Positions 5,583-11,890 of a stretch of DNA of 12,069 bases are shown here, piece by piece; positions within the stretch are counted from its first letter, which is position 1, and every line of letters begins with the position of its first letter. The notes under the pieces are model-generated. The model was not told the origin of the DNA and did not search any database. It was given only the letters and a program-made list of their open reading frames with translations. The stretch lies in contig DHIM01000019.1 of the NCBI GenBank assembly GCA_002403785.1, forward strand, positions 2,789-14,857, read 5' to 3'. Source of the stretch: Clostridium sp. UBA4746 (GTDB taxonomy: Bacteria; Bacillota; Clostridia; Clostridiales; Clostridiaceae). The translations under genes were made by a program, and so were the position numbers.

Positions 5583-7457
5583 ATGTCATTATGCAAATCA
5601 GCAGATTGTAAACTATGTGATTTTTTAGAAACAAAAGGTGAGATAGAAACTTCATTTAATAGAGTGGAAACTCAGAAAAATAAATGTAAGTTTGGACAGG
5701 CAGGTGTATGTTGTAAGTTATGCTCTAATGGTCCTTGCAAAATAACACCGAAATCACCTAGAGGCGTGTGTGGTGCAGATGCAGATACAATAGTTGCAAG
5801 GAACTTTTTAAGAGCAATTGCAGCAGGTTCAGCTTGTTATTTACATGTAGTTGAAAATACAGCTTTGAATCTAAAAAGTATAGGAGAAGGAAAAGGAAAC
5901 CTAAAGATTAAAAGTACAGAAACATTAAATGCTTTAGCAGAAGTTTTTAACATAGATGAGACTGATATAAATAAAAAAGCTATAAAAGTAGCAGAAGAAG
6001 TACTTAAGGATCTTTATAAGCCAAAATATGAAAAAATGGAGCTTGTTAAAAAGCTCGCTTACGGACCAAGATTTGCAAAATGGGAAGAGTTAGGTATACT
6101 CCCTGGTGGAGCAAAATCAGAAGTTTTTGATGCAATAGTAAAAACTTCTACAAATTTGAGTAGTGATCCTGTAGATATGATTTTAAATTCTTTAAGTTTA
6201 GGCGTAGCAACAGGAGTGTATGGGCTAATACTAACAAATCTTTTAAATGATATAATGCTAGGTTCACCTAAGATTAGGGAAGCAAAAGTAGGTTTTAGAG
6301 TTATAGATGAAGATTACATAAATATAATGGTAACCGGGCATCAACATTCAGATATTGCACATTTGCAAGATAGGTTAATTGAAAAGGAAATAAAGGAACG
6401 GGCCGTGGCTGTTGGAGCTAAAGGTTTTAAAATTGTTGGTTGCACTTGTGTTGGACAAGATCTTCAATTAAGAGGAGAACATTACACTGAAATATTCGCT
6501 GGTCATGCAGGAAATAATTATACAAGTGAGGCAGTACTTGCAACAGGCGGAATTGATATTGTTATATCAGAGTTTAATTGCACAATTCCTGGCATGGAAA
6601 CAGTAGCTGAAAAATTTGATGTAAAAATGATTTGTATTGATGATGTTGCTAAAAAGAAAAATGCTGATTTAATTCCTTTTGACATGAATAAAGTAGAAGA
6701 AATAAGTGAAACAATTATTTCTGAAGCTATAACAAGCTACGTAAATAGAAGAAAAAAAATTACAATAGATATACCAAAAGATCATGGTCATGATGATGTA
6801 ATCACGGGTGTAAGTGAAGGATCACTTAAAGAATTTTTAGGAGGAACCTTTGAACCACTGTTGAAACTTATTATAGAGGGCAAAATAAAAGGTGTTGCAG
6901 GAGTGGTTGGATGTTCTAACCTCACTGCAAAAGGTCATGATGTATTTACTGTAGAACTTACAAAGGAACTTATAAAGCGAGATATATTAGTTTTATCCGC
7001 TGGTTGCTCTTCTGGTGGTTTAGAAAATGTAGGTTTAATGTCTAAGGATGCAGCTAAGTTTGCAGGGGATAACTTAAGAGAAGTTTGTGAATCCATTGGT
7101 ATTCCTCCTGTTCTTAATTTTGGGCCCTGTCTTGCTATTGGCAGACTAGAAATGGTAGCCGTAGAACTTGCGAAAGCGCTAAATATTGATATACCTCAAT
7201 TGCCACTTGTAATGTCAGCACCACAATGGTTAGAAGAACAAGCCTTAGCAGATATAACCTTTGCGCTAACATTAGGACTTCCAATCCATGTAGCAATATC
7301 ACCATTTATAGATGGAAGCGAAGTTGTATCAAAAATGCTCAAGGAAGATTTAGTTGATATTACTGGTGGAAGATTAATAGTTGAATATGATGTTATAAAA
7401 GCAGCAGATGAGCTAGAAAGAATAATTGAAGAAAGAAGAAAAAGTTTAAATATATAA
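5583..7457 (+). CDS. cooS: Divergent Ni-Fe carbon monoxide dehydrogenase-family protein (CooS-like)
   Basis: A 624-residue protein of the anaerobic CO dehydrogenase family, which normally oxidises CO to CO2 at a Ni-4Fe-4S C-cluster in a homodimer. Start: AGGAGG at 5570-5575 is 7 nt before ATG 5583; the upstream in-frame ATG (5553) has no RBS. By alignment from memory with Carboxydothermus CODH-II: D-cluster Cys35 and Cys43; B-cluster Cys44, 47, 52, 63; C-cluster His253 (or His255), Cys289, 333, 444, 475 and 516, all present. But catalytic Lys563 is Gln553, His93 is Tyr86, and the relay histidines 96, 99 and 102 are Val89, Asn92 and Leu95. Three extra cysteines stand at 4, 9 and 12. No cooC, cooF, acs or hydrogenase gene is near. 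It is surely of this family; whether it oxidises CO is doubtful. Confidence 0.93.
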   Translation: MSLCKSADCKLCDFLETKGEIETSFNRVETQKNKCKFGQAGVCCKLCSNGPCKITPKSPRGVCGADADTIVARNFLRAIAAGSACYLHVVENTALNLKSIGEGKGNLKIKSTETLNALAEVFNIDETDINKKAIKVAEEVLKDLYKPKYEKMELVKKLAYGPRFAKWEELGILPGGAKSEVFDAIVKTSTNLSSDPVDMILNSLSLGVATGVYGLILTNLLNDIMLGSPKIREAKVGFRVIDEDYINIMVTGHQHSDIAHLQDRLIEKEIKERAVAVGAKGFKIVGCTCVGQDLQLRGEHYTEIFAGHAGNNYTSEAVLATGGIDIVISEFNCTIPGMETVAEKFDVKMICIDDVAKKKNADLIPFDMNKVEEISETIISEAITSYVNRRKKITIDIPKDHGHDDVITGVSEGSLKEFLGGTFEPLLKLIIEGKIKGVAGVVGCSNLTAKGHDVFTVELTKELIKRDILVLSAGCSSGGLENVGLMSKDAAKFAGDNLREVCESIGIPPVLNFGPCLAIGRLEMVAVELAKALNIDIPQLPLVMSAPQWLEEQALADITFALTLGLPIHVAISPFIDGSEVVSKMLKEDLVDITGGRLIVEYDVIKAADELERIIEERRKSLNI

Positions 7458-7527
7458 AGGTAATTATATGAAAAAAATGAACTGCTATATACAAAATATG
7501 GAGTAAGATAATAAATTTTATATTAAT

Positions 7528-7580
7528 TTTAAAGAGTCTCTGTCATTGTGAGACTAAACTTTAAAAGTAATGTCTCAATG
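7528..7580 (+). promoter_or_regulatory. Two mutually exclusive hairpins between cooS and the thioesterase gene
   Basis: Hairpin A: TTTAAAG-AGTCTC (7528-7540) with GAGACT-aaa-CTTTAAA (7550-7565), a 13-bp stem with a 3-nt bulge. Hairpin B: CATTGTGAGAC (7544-7554) with GTCTCAATG (7572-7580), 9 bp with a small bulge. Both use GAGAC at 7550-7554. Hairpin A has no T-run, so it is not a clear terminator. Hairpin B ends 9 nt before the ribosome site AAGGAG (7590-7595). A 12-codon ORF (MKKMNCYIQNME) begins at 7470. An attenuator, RNA processing site or translation switch is possible. Confidence 0.4.
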
Positions 7581-7603
7581 ATTATAAAGAAGGAGCTAAA
7601 AAT

Positions 7604-8092
7604 ATGAAAAGACTTGTATCAGAATCAAAATTAATTATTAGTGAAGTAATGCTACCTAATCAAGCTAATGTTGCAGGTAATATCCATGGTGGAGAAATCA
7701 TGAAGTTAATGGATTTAGCAGCATATGCTGTGGCTAGAAGATTTGCTCGTACAAATGTTGTTACAGCTCGAGTTGATGAGCTGGAATTTCATTTACCTAT
7801 ATTTATTGGTGATTTAGTTATTTGTACTGCACAGGTAGCTTACGCAGGTAAATCATCTATGGAAATAACCGTAAATGTTGAAGTTGAAGATTTAGAGTGT
7901 TATGATCGAAAAAAAGCATTATCTGCATTTTTTACGATGGTATCGCTAGATAAAAAAGGGAAAACCAATTTAGTACCGGAACTTATTTTAAATACCCCTG
8001 AAGAAATAGCTGCCTTCGATGAGGGTAAAAAAAGATATGAATGGTATAAAGCAAAAAGGAAGCAAAAAACAGATAGTATGACAGATAAGTAA
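7604..8092 (+). CDS. Hot-dog fold acyl-CoA thioesterase (YciA/BACH-like)
   Basis: A 162-residue single hot-dog domain protein that hydrolyses acyl-CoA thioesters in the cytosol. The family signature is clear: NQANVAGNIHGGEIMKLMD (residues 19-37) with the helix-capping GNIHGG and catalytic Asp37, then VVTARVDELEFHLPIFIGD, the strand of the hot-dog sheet. The C-terminus (about 140-162) is a charged Lys-rich tail. Such enzymes are usually hexamers; the preferred acyl chain cannot be read from sequence. RBS AAGGAG at 7590-7595. It lies 146 nt after cooS with no plain terminator between, so co-transcription is possible, but a functional link with cooS is not evident. A strong terminator follows at 8147. 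Confidence 0.9.
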   Translation: MKRLVSESKLIISEVMLPNQANVAGNIHGGEIMKLMDLAAYAVARRFARTNVVTARVDELEFHLPIFIGDLVICTAQVAYAGKSSMEITVNVEVEDLECYDRKKALSAFFTMVSLDKKGKTNLVPELILNTPEEIAAFDEGKKRYEWYKAKRKQKTDSMTDK

Positions 8093-8146
8093 GTTAATCA
8101 TTAACTGAATGTTTAACGTCGCAAGTAAACTAGTAGAAAATTATTT

Positions 8147-8181
8147 AAGGGTATAGATGTATAAAGTCTATATCCTTTTTT
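8147..8181 (+). terminator. Rho-independent terminator after the thioesterase gene
   Basis: AAGGGTATAGA (8147-8157) pairs with TCTATATCCTT (8167-8177; one G-U), 9-nt loop, ending in a T6 run (8176-8181). The remaining 8182-8420 holds no gene; TATAAT at 8317-8322 may be a -10 for the next gene, but its -35 is weak. Confidence 0.8.
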
Positions 8182-8420
8182 ATTGTCTAAGAATCATTTA
8201 TAAGTTAGTGCACATTGCTATAAATTTAATTTTTTTTGTTTTTGAATTTATTTATAATTGCCTAGCCCCAATATGAATTAGTTAGAATGTGGTGAATAGA
8301 ATTTAAAAAAATAGTCTATAATTTAAATACACCAACATATTATTAAATTGATGAAAAGTACTGCATTGAGTTGCTTTATTATTTCTTCAATACTTACTGG
8401 TAGGCATAAGGAGGAAAATA

Positions 8421-9149
8421 ATGATTAAATTTAAAAGTTTTAGATCTATTTTCTTAACAGCGGTATTAACAATTGCTATCTCAGTAATTACATCAGCAAA
8501 TTTATTTGCAGCTACATTAACAACTAATACCTATACTGTGAAAAGTGGGGATTGCTTATCTGTAATAGCGCAAGAGCATGGAGAATCATTAAATAATTTA
8601 ATGAAAGCTAATAATAAATGGAATCATTCTATTTTCGTAGGGGAAATTCTTAATATTTCAATAAAAAGTAGTTCTACTATACAGCAACCGTTACAAAATA
8701 AAGACACTGCAACTGTAGCAAAGCAAGTTGCACTAGATAAAATAAGAAATGCAGCTGCTTTTTCTTCTAATCCGGTTTTAGCATATGCTTCGAATTTTCT
8801 TGGCATTCCTTATGTGTGGGGAGGGACAAGCCCTTTGGGCTTTGACTGCTCAGGTTTCACACAATATGTGTTTTCGCATTTTGGAGTAAACCTACCAAGG
8901 GTTTCAGAAGACCAACAAAATGTAGGAACACTTGTATCTAGAGCTAATCTTCAACCAGGTGATTTAGTGTTTTTTGGAACACCTGCTCATCATGTAGGGA
9001 TATATGTTGGGAACGGTAAAATGATAAATGCACCTCACACAGGAGCTGTAATTAGAATTCAAACGTTAAATAGTGACTTTACATATGGCCGTAGATTCAA
9101 TTTAAAAAAGGGCGGATCAAATACATTTTCGCATATATCGCGGTGCTAA
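8421..9149 (+). CDS. Secreted LysM + NlpC/P60 peptidoglycan endopeptidase
   Basis: A 242-residue cell-wall hydrolase that would cut peptide stems of peptidoglycan outside the cell. N-terminal signal peptide: basic FKSFR, hydrophobic core about 10-24, likely cleavage after Ala30 (SANLFA). A LysM domain at about 37-80 (TYTVKSGDCLSVIAQEHGE...) binds glycan; a Ser/Thr/Gln linker follows. The NlpC/P60 domain is at about 118-228 with catalytic Cys143 (DCSGF) and His191 (HHVGIYVG). The third, polar position is Asn203 (MINAPHTG), where many relatives have His; Asn is tolerated in the family. RBS AAGGAGG just before ATG. It is monocistronic. The last residues after about 230 (GGSNTFSHISRC) are an unusual tail with a terminal Cys. 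Confidence 0.93.
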   Translation: MIKFKSFRSIFLTAVLTIAISVITSANLFAATLTTNTYTVKSGDCLSVIAQEHGESLNNLMKANNKWNHSIFVGEILNISIKSSSTIQQPLQNKDTATVAKQVALDKIRNAAAFSSNPVLAYASNFLGIPYVWGGTSPLGFDCSGFTQYVFSHFGVNLPRVSEDQQNVGTLVSRANLQPGDLVFFGTPAHHVGIYVGNGKMINAPHTGAVIRIQTLNSDFTYGRRFNLKKGGSNTFSHISRC

Positions 9150-9283
9150 TAAAAAGCCTAACTTGCATTTAATTCAACATAATATAATGTTTTTTTATGT
9201 TAAATGGTTTTAATAGTAGTTAAATTAGGGTAGTGAAACTCATGATACCGTACGTATAAGTTAAAATATTAGGAGGCAATGTT

Positions 9284-9421
9284 ATGTCTGAATATAAAAG
9301 TAATAAATATAATTTAAATTTAATTTTTTCAATCTGTATTCCAATAATAATAATTGTATTATTTATGATTACAATAATGTCTTTAAAAGTAGTGGAACTT
9401 CATTTAATATCATTGCAATAA
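9284..9421 (+). CDS. Small single-helix membrane protein, 45 residues
   Basis: The gene starts at ATG 9284 behind a perfect AGGAGG (9271-9276), 7 nt away, and ends at TAA 9419-9421. A polar N-terminus with Lys (MSEYKSNKYN) is followed by one long hydrophobic segment (about residues 11-33: LNLIFSICIPIIIIVLFMIT...) and a short tail KVVELHLISLQ, so it should be inserted in the membrane, probably with its N-terminus inside. The perfect RBS, sensible topology and the very stable terminator 56 nt later make it a real gene in spite of its size. I do not recognise the family. Possible roles include a small regulator of a membrane complex or a type I toxin-like peptide; no antisense RNA promoter was identified. 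Confidence 0.65.
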   Translation: MSEYKSNKYNLNLIFSICIPIIIIVLFMITIMSLKVVELHLISLQ

Positions 9422-9476
9422 CAATCAGTGAGAAAAAAAGTAAATATGGGACTTACTCTTCATTATATGGAATGAT

Positions 9477-9516
9477 AAAAAACGGCCACAGTAGAAATAC
9501 TGTGGCCGTTTTATTA
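9477..9516. terminator. Very stable GNRA-loop terminator
   Basis: AACGGCCACAGTA (9481-9493) and TACTGTGGCCGTT (9498-9510) form a perfect 13-bp stem closed by GAAA, flanked by an A-run and TTTATTATT. It has the highest GC content of any hairpin in the window. The A/T flanks let it act both ways. Confidence 0.88.
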
Positions 9517-9640
9517 TTATTAATTGTAACATTTTTATAGTAAGCATAATATTATATATTAACAAATGACGTATTAATGGGACAAACTTAAGAAAAAATT
9601 AAAATGAGAAAATATTTGCCTTAAGAGGGGTGAAATATAT

Positions 9641-9847
9641 ATGGGTTGTTGGTGGATACTATTATTATTACTATTTGACGATAACAATTGTTGTGATAAT
9701 AATAGGTGTAATAAATGTTGTAAAAATGATTTTAATAATTGCGGTGACCCTTGGTGTGAACCTTGGAGTGATCCATGTTGTAATAATCAACGTTGTCATG
9801 ATGATTATTGTTGCAGAAAACAAAATCTTAAACAGCGTTTAAAATAA
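9641..9847 (+). CDS. Cysteine-rich small protein with duplicated Cys-Cys motif
   Basis: A 68-residue protein with 13 cysteines. RBS AGAGGGGTGA (9624-9632... core AGGGG) is correctly spaced before ATG 9641. The N-terminus is MGCWW followed by ILLLLLF, a short hydrophobic stretch that could insert in or lie on a membrane. Two related modules follow: CCDNNRCNKCC (17-27) and CCNNQRCHDDYCC (46-58), both CC-x4-C-x(2/4)-CC, joined by a linker with GDPWCEPWSDP. The basic end is KQNLKQRLK. The spacing suggests metal binding of metallothionein type or heavy disulfide cross-linking, as in spore-coat proteins; neither is proven. A sequence like CATA-N3-TTA at 9545-9554 resembles a late sporulation sigma -10, but is only approximate. 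Family not recognised. Confidence 0.7.
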   Translation: MGCWWILLLLLFDDNNCCDNNRCNKCCKNDFNNCGDPWCEPWSDPCCNNQRCHDDYCCRKQNLKQRLK

Positions 9848-9900
9848 GAATAAGATCATAATGATTTTTAGGGTACAAGCAGAATTAAAGGAAGATTATC

Positions 9901-10130
9901 CTAATTATAGATTTCCGAAGTAAGATGTTCTACAGCTTGTATATCTGCTGGAGCCCATTTTAGAGAAAGTAAATTTACTCTATGTAACCATATTAATTTT
10001 GAATGTCCACTTAACTGTAATTAGATTTATTATAAACTTATCATATTTATGAGTGTTATCATTAAATATATCAATAAATTCAACCGCGCATTGATTTTTG
10101 AAACTCGTCAGCATTAATCTGCTTTATGCA
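9901..10130 (-). pseudogene. Decayed minus-strand gene, family unknown
   Basis: Three consecutive minus-strand pieces in shifting frames look protein-like: around 10130-10090 INADEFQKSMRG; then 10100-10022 AVEFIDIFNDNTHKYDKFII; then 10020-9901 LSGHSKLIWLHRVNLLSLKW and APADIQAVEHLTSEIYN, with stop TAG. Joined, they would give about 75 residues of a soluble helical protein C-terminus. At least two frameshifts and no start or RBS. I cannot assign a family. On the plus strand, MIFRVQAELKEDYPNYRFPK (9861-9923) is an overlapping 20-codon ORF without RBS. Confidence 0.4.
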
Positions 10131-10153
10131 CTATTATTTATAGGAAAGTTAAT

Positions 10154-10187
10154 AAGCTCTGAGGTATATACTTGGAGCTTTATTTTT
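10154..10187 (+). terminator. Possible terminator
   Basis: AAGCTC (10154-10159) pairs with GAGCTT (10175-10180), with an inner AGGTA/TACTT helix, followed by TTTATTTTT. It could end transcripts from the cysteine-rich gene. Nothing else was found between 10188 and 10329 apart from a small AG-x-TGGT/ACCA-x-CT hairpin near 10246. Confidence 0.4.
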
Positions 10188-10329
10188 ACCTGTTTTTACA
10201 AATGACGCAGGAGAAAAATTGTTTTTGAGGTTCCATAAGGAAAGATGGTAGTAACCACCTAATTTTTGGTATTATAATAAGTAAATCTAATATCAAAGCT
10301 TTTATCTGTAGATGTTATATAAATGTATT

Positions 10330-11019
10330 TTAATACTTTTTATGATAACCAAATTTATATACAGATTGTTTAACTATTGTTATAAAATTAAATATGGTGT
10401 CTTCAATTTCTTCATTACCTTTGTATTTTCTGTATACTTCCAATAATTTTTTATAATTATTTAAAATCTCATCTTCATATTTTAATATAAGATTTTTTGT
10501 TTCTTCCAAATCTGGATTTTCTACTTTTTTCTTATTAGAATCTAGAAAATATTTAATCAAATCACCTGTGTAAAAACTACATCCACTAAGTAATGGTGAC
10601 CTGCGAATACTAATTTGAAGCGTATTAAATAATTTTATAAGATGTTGTTCTTCACTATCGTTATGTATAAATCTAATACCATATTCGCATAGCCCACTGA
10701 ATGATTCGTCCTGCCAGACAATATATCCGGATACGCTAATAGTTTCATCTAATACAAGAGTTTCAAAATTAAATATAACTGACGGATTTACAGGCAATGT
10801 CAGGTTAGAAATGAACTTTAAACCACTTGGACCAATATCATTAATAAGGACCTTCGTACTGCTCGAATCTATTATTATACCGTTTACGCTTTTAATTTTT
10901 ATATCAGAATGCAAATTGTAAAACAATTTGATTCTGAAAAGTCTACACATTTTATCTGGTAACGAGTCATTGCCAAGTATTTTTTGTATTGAATTATTAT
11001 ATTCGTCTTGTATGTTCAT
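10330..11019 (-). CDS. PilZ-like domain protein with C-terminal helical region
   Basis: A 229-residue soluble protein. Residues 24-131 look like a PilZ domain, the c-di-GMP-binding beta barrel: TKVLINDIGPSGLKFIS (55-71), then SVSGYIVWQ (95-103) and CEYGIRFIH (111-119), followed by a helix. The (D/N)xSxxG motif is present as DIGPSG, with Gly at the Ser position. The N-terminal arginine motif is not canonical: CRLFRI has Arg26 and Arg29 (RxxR, not RxxxR). c-di-GMP binding is therefore uncertain. Residues 150-229 are charged, helical, perhaps coiled coil (LEETKNLILKYEDEILNNYK...). RBS AAGGAAGG on the minus strand just before ATG 11019. No other c-di-GMP gene is in the window. A 14-bp inverted repeat lies in its leader. 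Confidence 0.7.
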   Translation of the reverse strand: MNIQDEYNNSIQKILGNDSLPDKMCRLFRIKLFYNLHSDIKIKSVNGIIIDSSSTKVLINDIGPSGLKFISNLTLPVNPSVIFNFETLVLDETISVSGYIVWQDESFSGLCEYGIRFIHNDSEEQHLIKLFNTLQISIRRSPLLSGCSFYTGDLIKYFLDSNKKKVENPDLEETKNLILKYEDEILNNYKKLLEVYRKYKGNEEIEDTIFNFITIVKQSVYKFGYHKKY

Positions 11020-11062
11020 GATATTACCTTCCTTTCAGTATGAGTTAAGGAAAATTTATAAT

Positions 11063-11097
11063 AAAGACTATTATAGTTTATGGCTATTATAGTCTTT
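11063..11097 (-). promoter_or_regulatory. 14-bp inverted repeat in the leader of the PilZ-like gene
   Basis: AAAGACTATTATAG (11063-11076) and CTATTATAGTCTTT (11084-11097) match as a stem with one mismatch and a 7-nt loop, 44 nt before the start codon. On the minus strand each arm carries ACTATAATAG, which includes TATAAT. It may be an operator over the promoter, or an RNA hairpin in the leader. There is no adjacent U-run, so a simple terminator is less likely. Confidence 0.5.
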
Positions 11098-11163
11098 GTT
11101 TATCTTATGCATTGTATTTAAATTGTGAACAACGACACTCATTAACATATTACATATTCAAAT

Positions 11164-11182
11164 TTATATACTTATTTATAAA
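11164..11182. repeat. 19-bp direct repeat, copy 1
   Basis: TTATATACTTATTTATAAA, identical to 11601-11619. The two copies bracket the zinc-ribbon gene and each lies beyond a related 29-30 bp block (11291-11319 and 11640-11669), so they are part of a larger ancient duplication. Confidence 0.7.
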
Positions 11183-11199
11183 GTCTGTTATATATCCTT

Positions 11200-11346
11200 T
11201 TAACGTATTTTGGCTATATTGCTAACGTTAGCGACTGCTTGAGATATACCAATATTTTCACTAATATCTCTTAAATAAATAGGACAAAAACCATTCATGA
11301 TAAATAATAGTATGTTGAATGCGTTTTTATCGTTTAAAGCTGCTCG
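11200..11346 (-). pseudogene. Out-of-frame continuation of the zinc-ribbon gene (helix-turn-helix-like tail)
   Basis: Shifting one base back at the end of the gene at 11334 gives an open frame: AALNDKNAFNILLFIMNGFC, then PIYLRDISENIGISQAVANV and SNIAKIR, stop TAA at 11200. RDISENIGISQAVANVSNI has the look of a helix-turn-helix. A 12-bp palindrome GCTAACGTTAGC (11221-11232) lies within it. Part of this coding sequence reappears, degraded, at 11640-11669, which supports its once being coding. No classic slippery heptamer is at the joint, so a disabling frameshift is more likely than programmed frameshifting. Confidence 0.4.
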
Positions 11347-11519
11347 AAATTCTTGCCATCACATTGTGGACAAGGATAAATATAATAATGAAAGTCTTTA
11401 GGCTTATTGCTTCTATGAATAATCTTAACCATATATTTTAAACATATATGATCAACTTGTTTATTTGTTTGTTGTCCTTCTGTAATACTTATTGATTTGC
11501 AATTATTACAATTAGCCAT
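11334..11519 (-). CDS. Small zinc-ribbon protein (possibly frame-shifted)
   Basis: Sixty-one residues with Cys pairs MANCNNCK (4, 7) and YPCPQCDGKNF (50, 53), the knuckles of a zinc ribbon, and Cys26, His25 between them. The core KYMVKIIHRSNKPKDFHYYI would form the strands. On the minus strand, AGAGGTGA (11529-11536 area) is well placed before ATG 11519. Zinc ribbons of this size bind nucleic acid or proteins; no role can be given. The stop falls at FEQL, and the next frame carries a further 48 codons of protein-like sequence, so the natural product may have been about 108 residues. Degraded relatives of its 3' part lie just upstream at 11601-11669, so this gene was once duplicated. Confidence 0.6.
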   Translation of the reverse strand: MANCNNCKSISITEGQQTNKQVDHICLKYMVKIIHRSNKPKDFHYYIYPCPQCDGKNFEQL

Positions 11520-11600
11520 TTCTTAATCACCTCTTTATATTATTTATTGTAGGCTATTTGCCATTAGCTTGATATCTATTTAGCAGTGGGTTCTTTAAAC

Positions 11601-11669
11601 TTATATACTTATTTATAAAATTTCGAGTCAAAAATAAAGCCATTCGTGATAACATATTATTATATTGAA
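11601..11669 (-). pseudogene. Internally deleted second copy of the zinc-ribbon gene's 3' region
   Basis: Block 11640-11669 matches 11291-11319 in about 25 of 29 positions with one gap, and 11601-11619 is identical to 11164-11182. Order and orientation agree, but the distance between blocks is about 20 nt here and about 108 nt in the other copy, so most of the coding tail has been lost. In the minus frame FNII...HEWLYF parallels FNILLFIMNGF. Confidence 0.45.
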
Positions 11670-11680
11670 GGGGGTTAATA

Positions 11681-11746
11681 ATGCCAATAAATAAAAAATA
11701 CAAAGGCATAGAAGGGTTCCCAATTACCTTTGCATTTAAAAACTAG
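11681..11746 (+). CDS. 21-residue ORF with good ribosome site
   Basis: ATG 11681 is preceded by AAGGGGG (11668-11674) at 6 nt and the frame reads MPINKKYKGIEGFPITFAF then KN, TAG. It is basic and ends with a hydrophobic patch. CAAAGG/CCTTTG (11701-11706/11727-11732) with GGG/CCC inside could form a hairpin within the frame, followed by a C7 run (11747-11753). It may be a real peptide gene, or one more truncated gene start; the sequence resembles no family I know. Confidence 0.35.
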   Translation: MPINKKYKGIEGFPITFAFKN

Positions 11747-11841
11747 CCCCCCCATAAATAAGCTAATAGTATAGTATATTACCATCTGTTTTTGATTATG
11801 TCATTAGTTCTAATTTAAAGGGTTTTTAACTTTTCAACCGA

Positions 11842-11868
11842 ATTAATTAGATTAATTAGATTAATTAA
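11842..11868. repeat. 9-bp tandem repeat, three units
   Basis: ATTAATTAG, ATTAATTAG, ATTAATTAA in tandem. It precedes TATACT (11871-11876), so it could act as an AT-rich promoter upstream element or a slippage-prone tract. Confidence 0.75.
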
Positions 11869-11888
11869 ACTATACTGTAATAATAGTT
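11868..11888 (+). promoter_or_regulatory. Promoter core with AACTATAC dyad
   Basis: TATACT (11871-11876) can serve as a -10; the -35 is weak (TTAGAT). AACTAT and ATAGTT (11868-11873, 11883-11888) form a dyad with 9-nt spacing. The left half AACTATAC is identical to that of the cooS dyad, where the spacing of the same hexamers is 11. Confidence 0.35.
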
Positions 11889-11890
11889 AA

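Noticed and set aside
8182..8420. c-di-AMP (ydaO-type) riboswitch before the LysM/NlpC-P60 gene, often found with such hydrolases
   Set aside because: The region is AT-rich and lacks the conserved GC-rich motifs and pseudoknot elements.
8624..8806. Minus-strand 60-codon ORF
   Set aside because: Antisense shadow of the NlpC/P60 gene, no ribosome site.
9630..9842. A 70-codon open frame overlapping the cysteine-rich gene, giving a hydrophobic, Tyr/Val/Ile-rich protein
   Set aside because: Its GTG start lies inside the ribosome site of the cysteine-rich gene, and its Val/Ile runs are the frame-shifted reading of TGT/AAT codons. Dual coding is unlikely.
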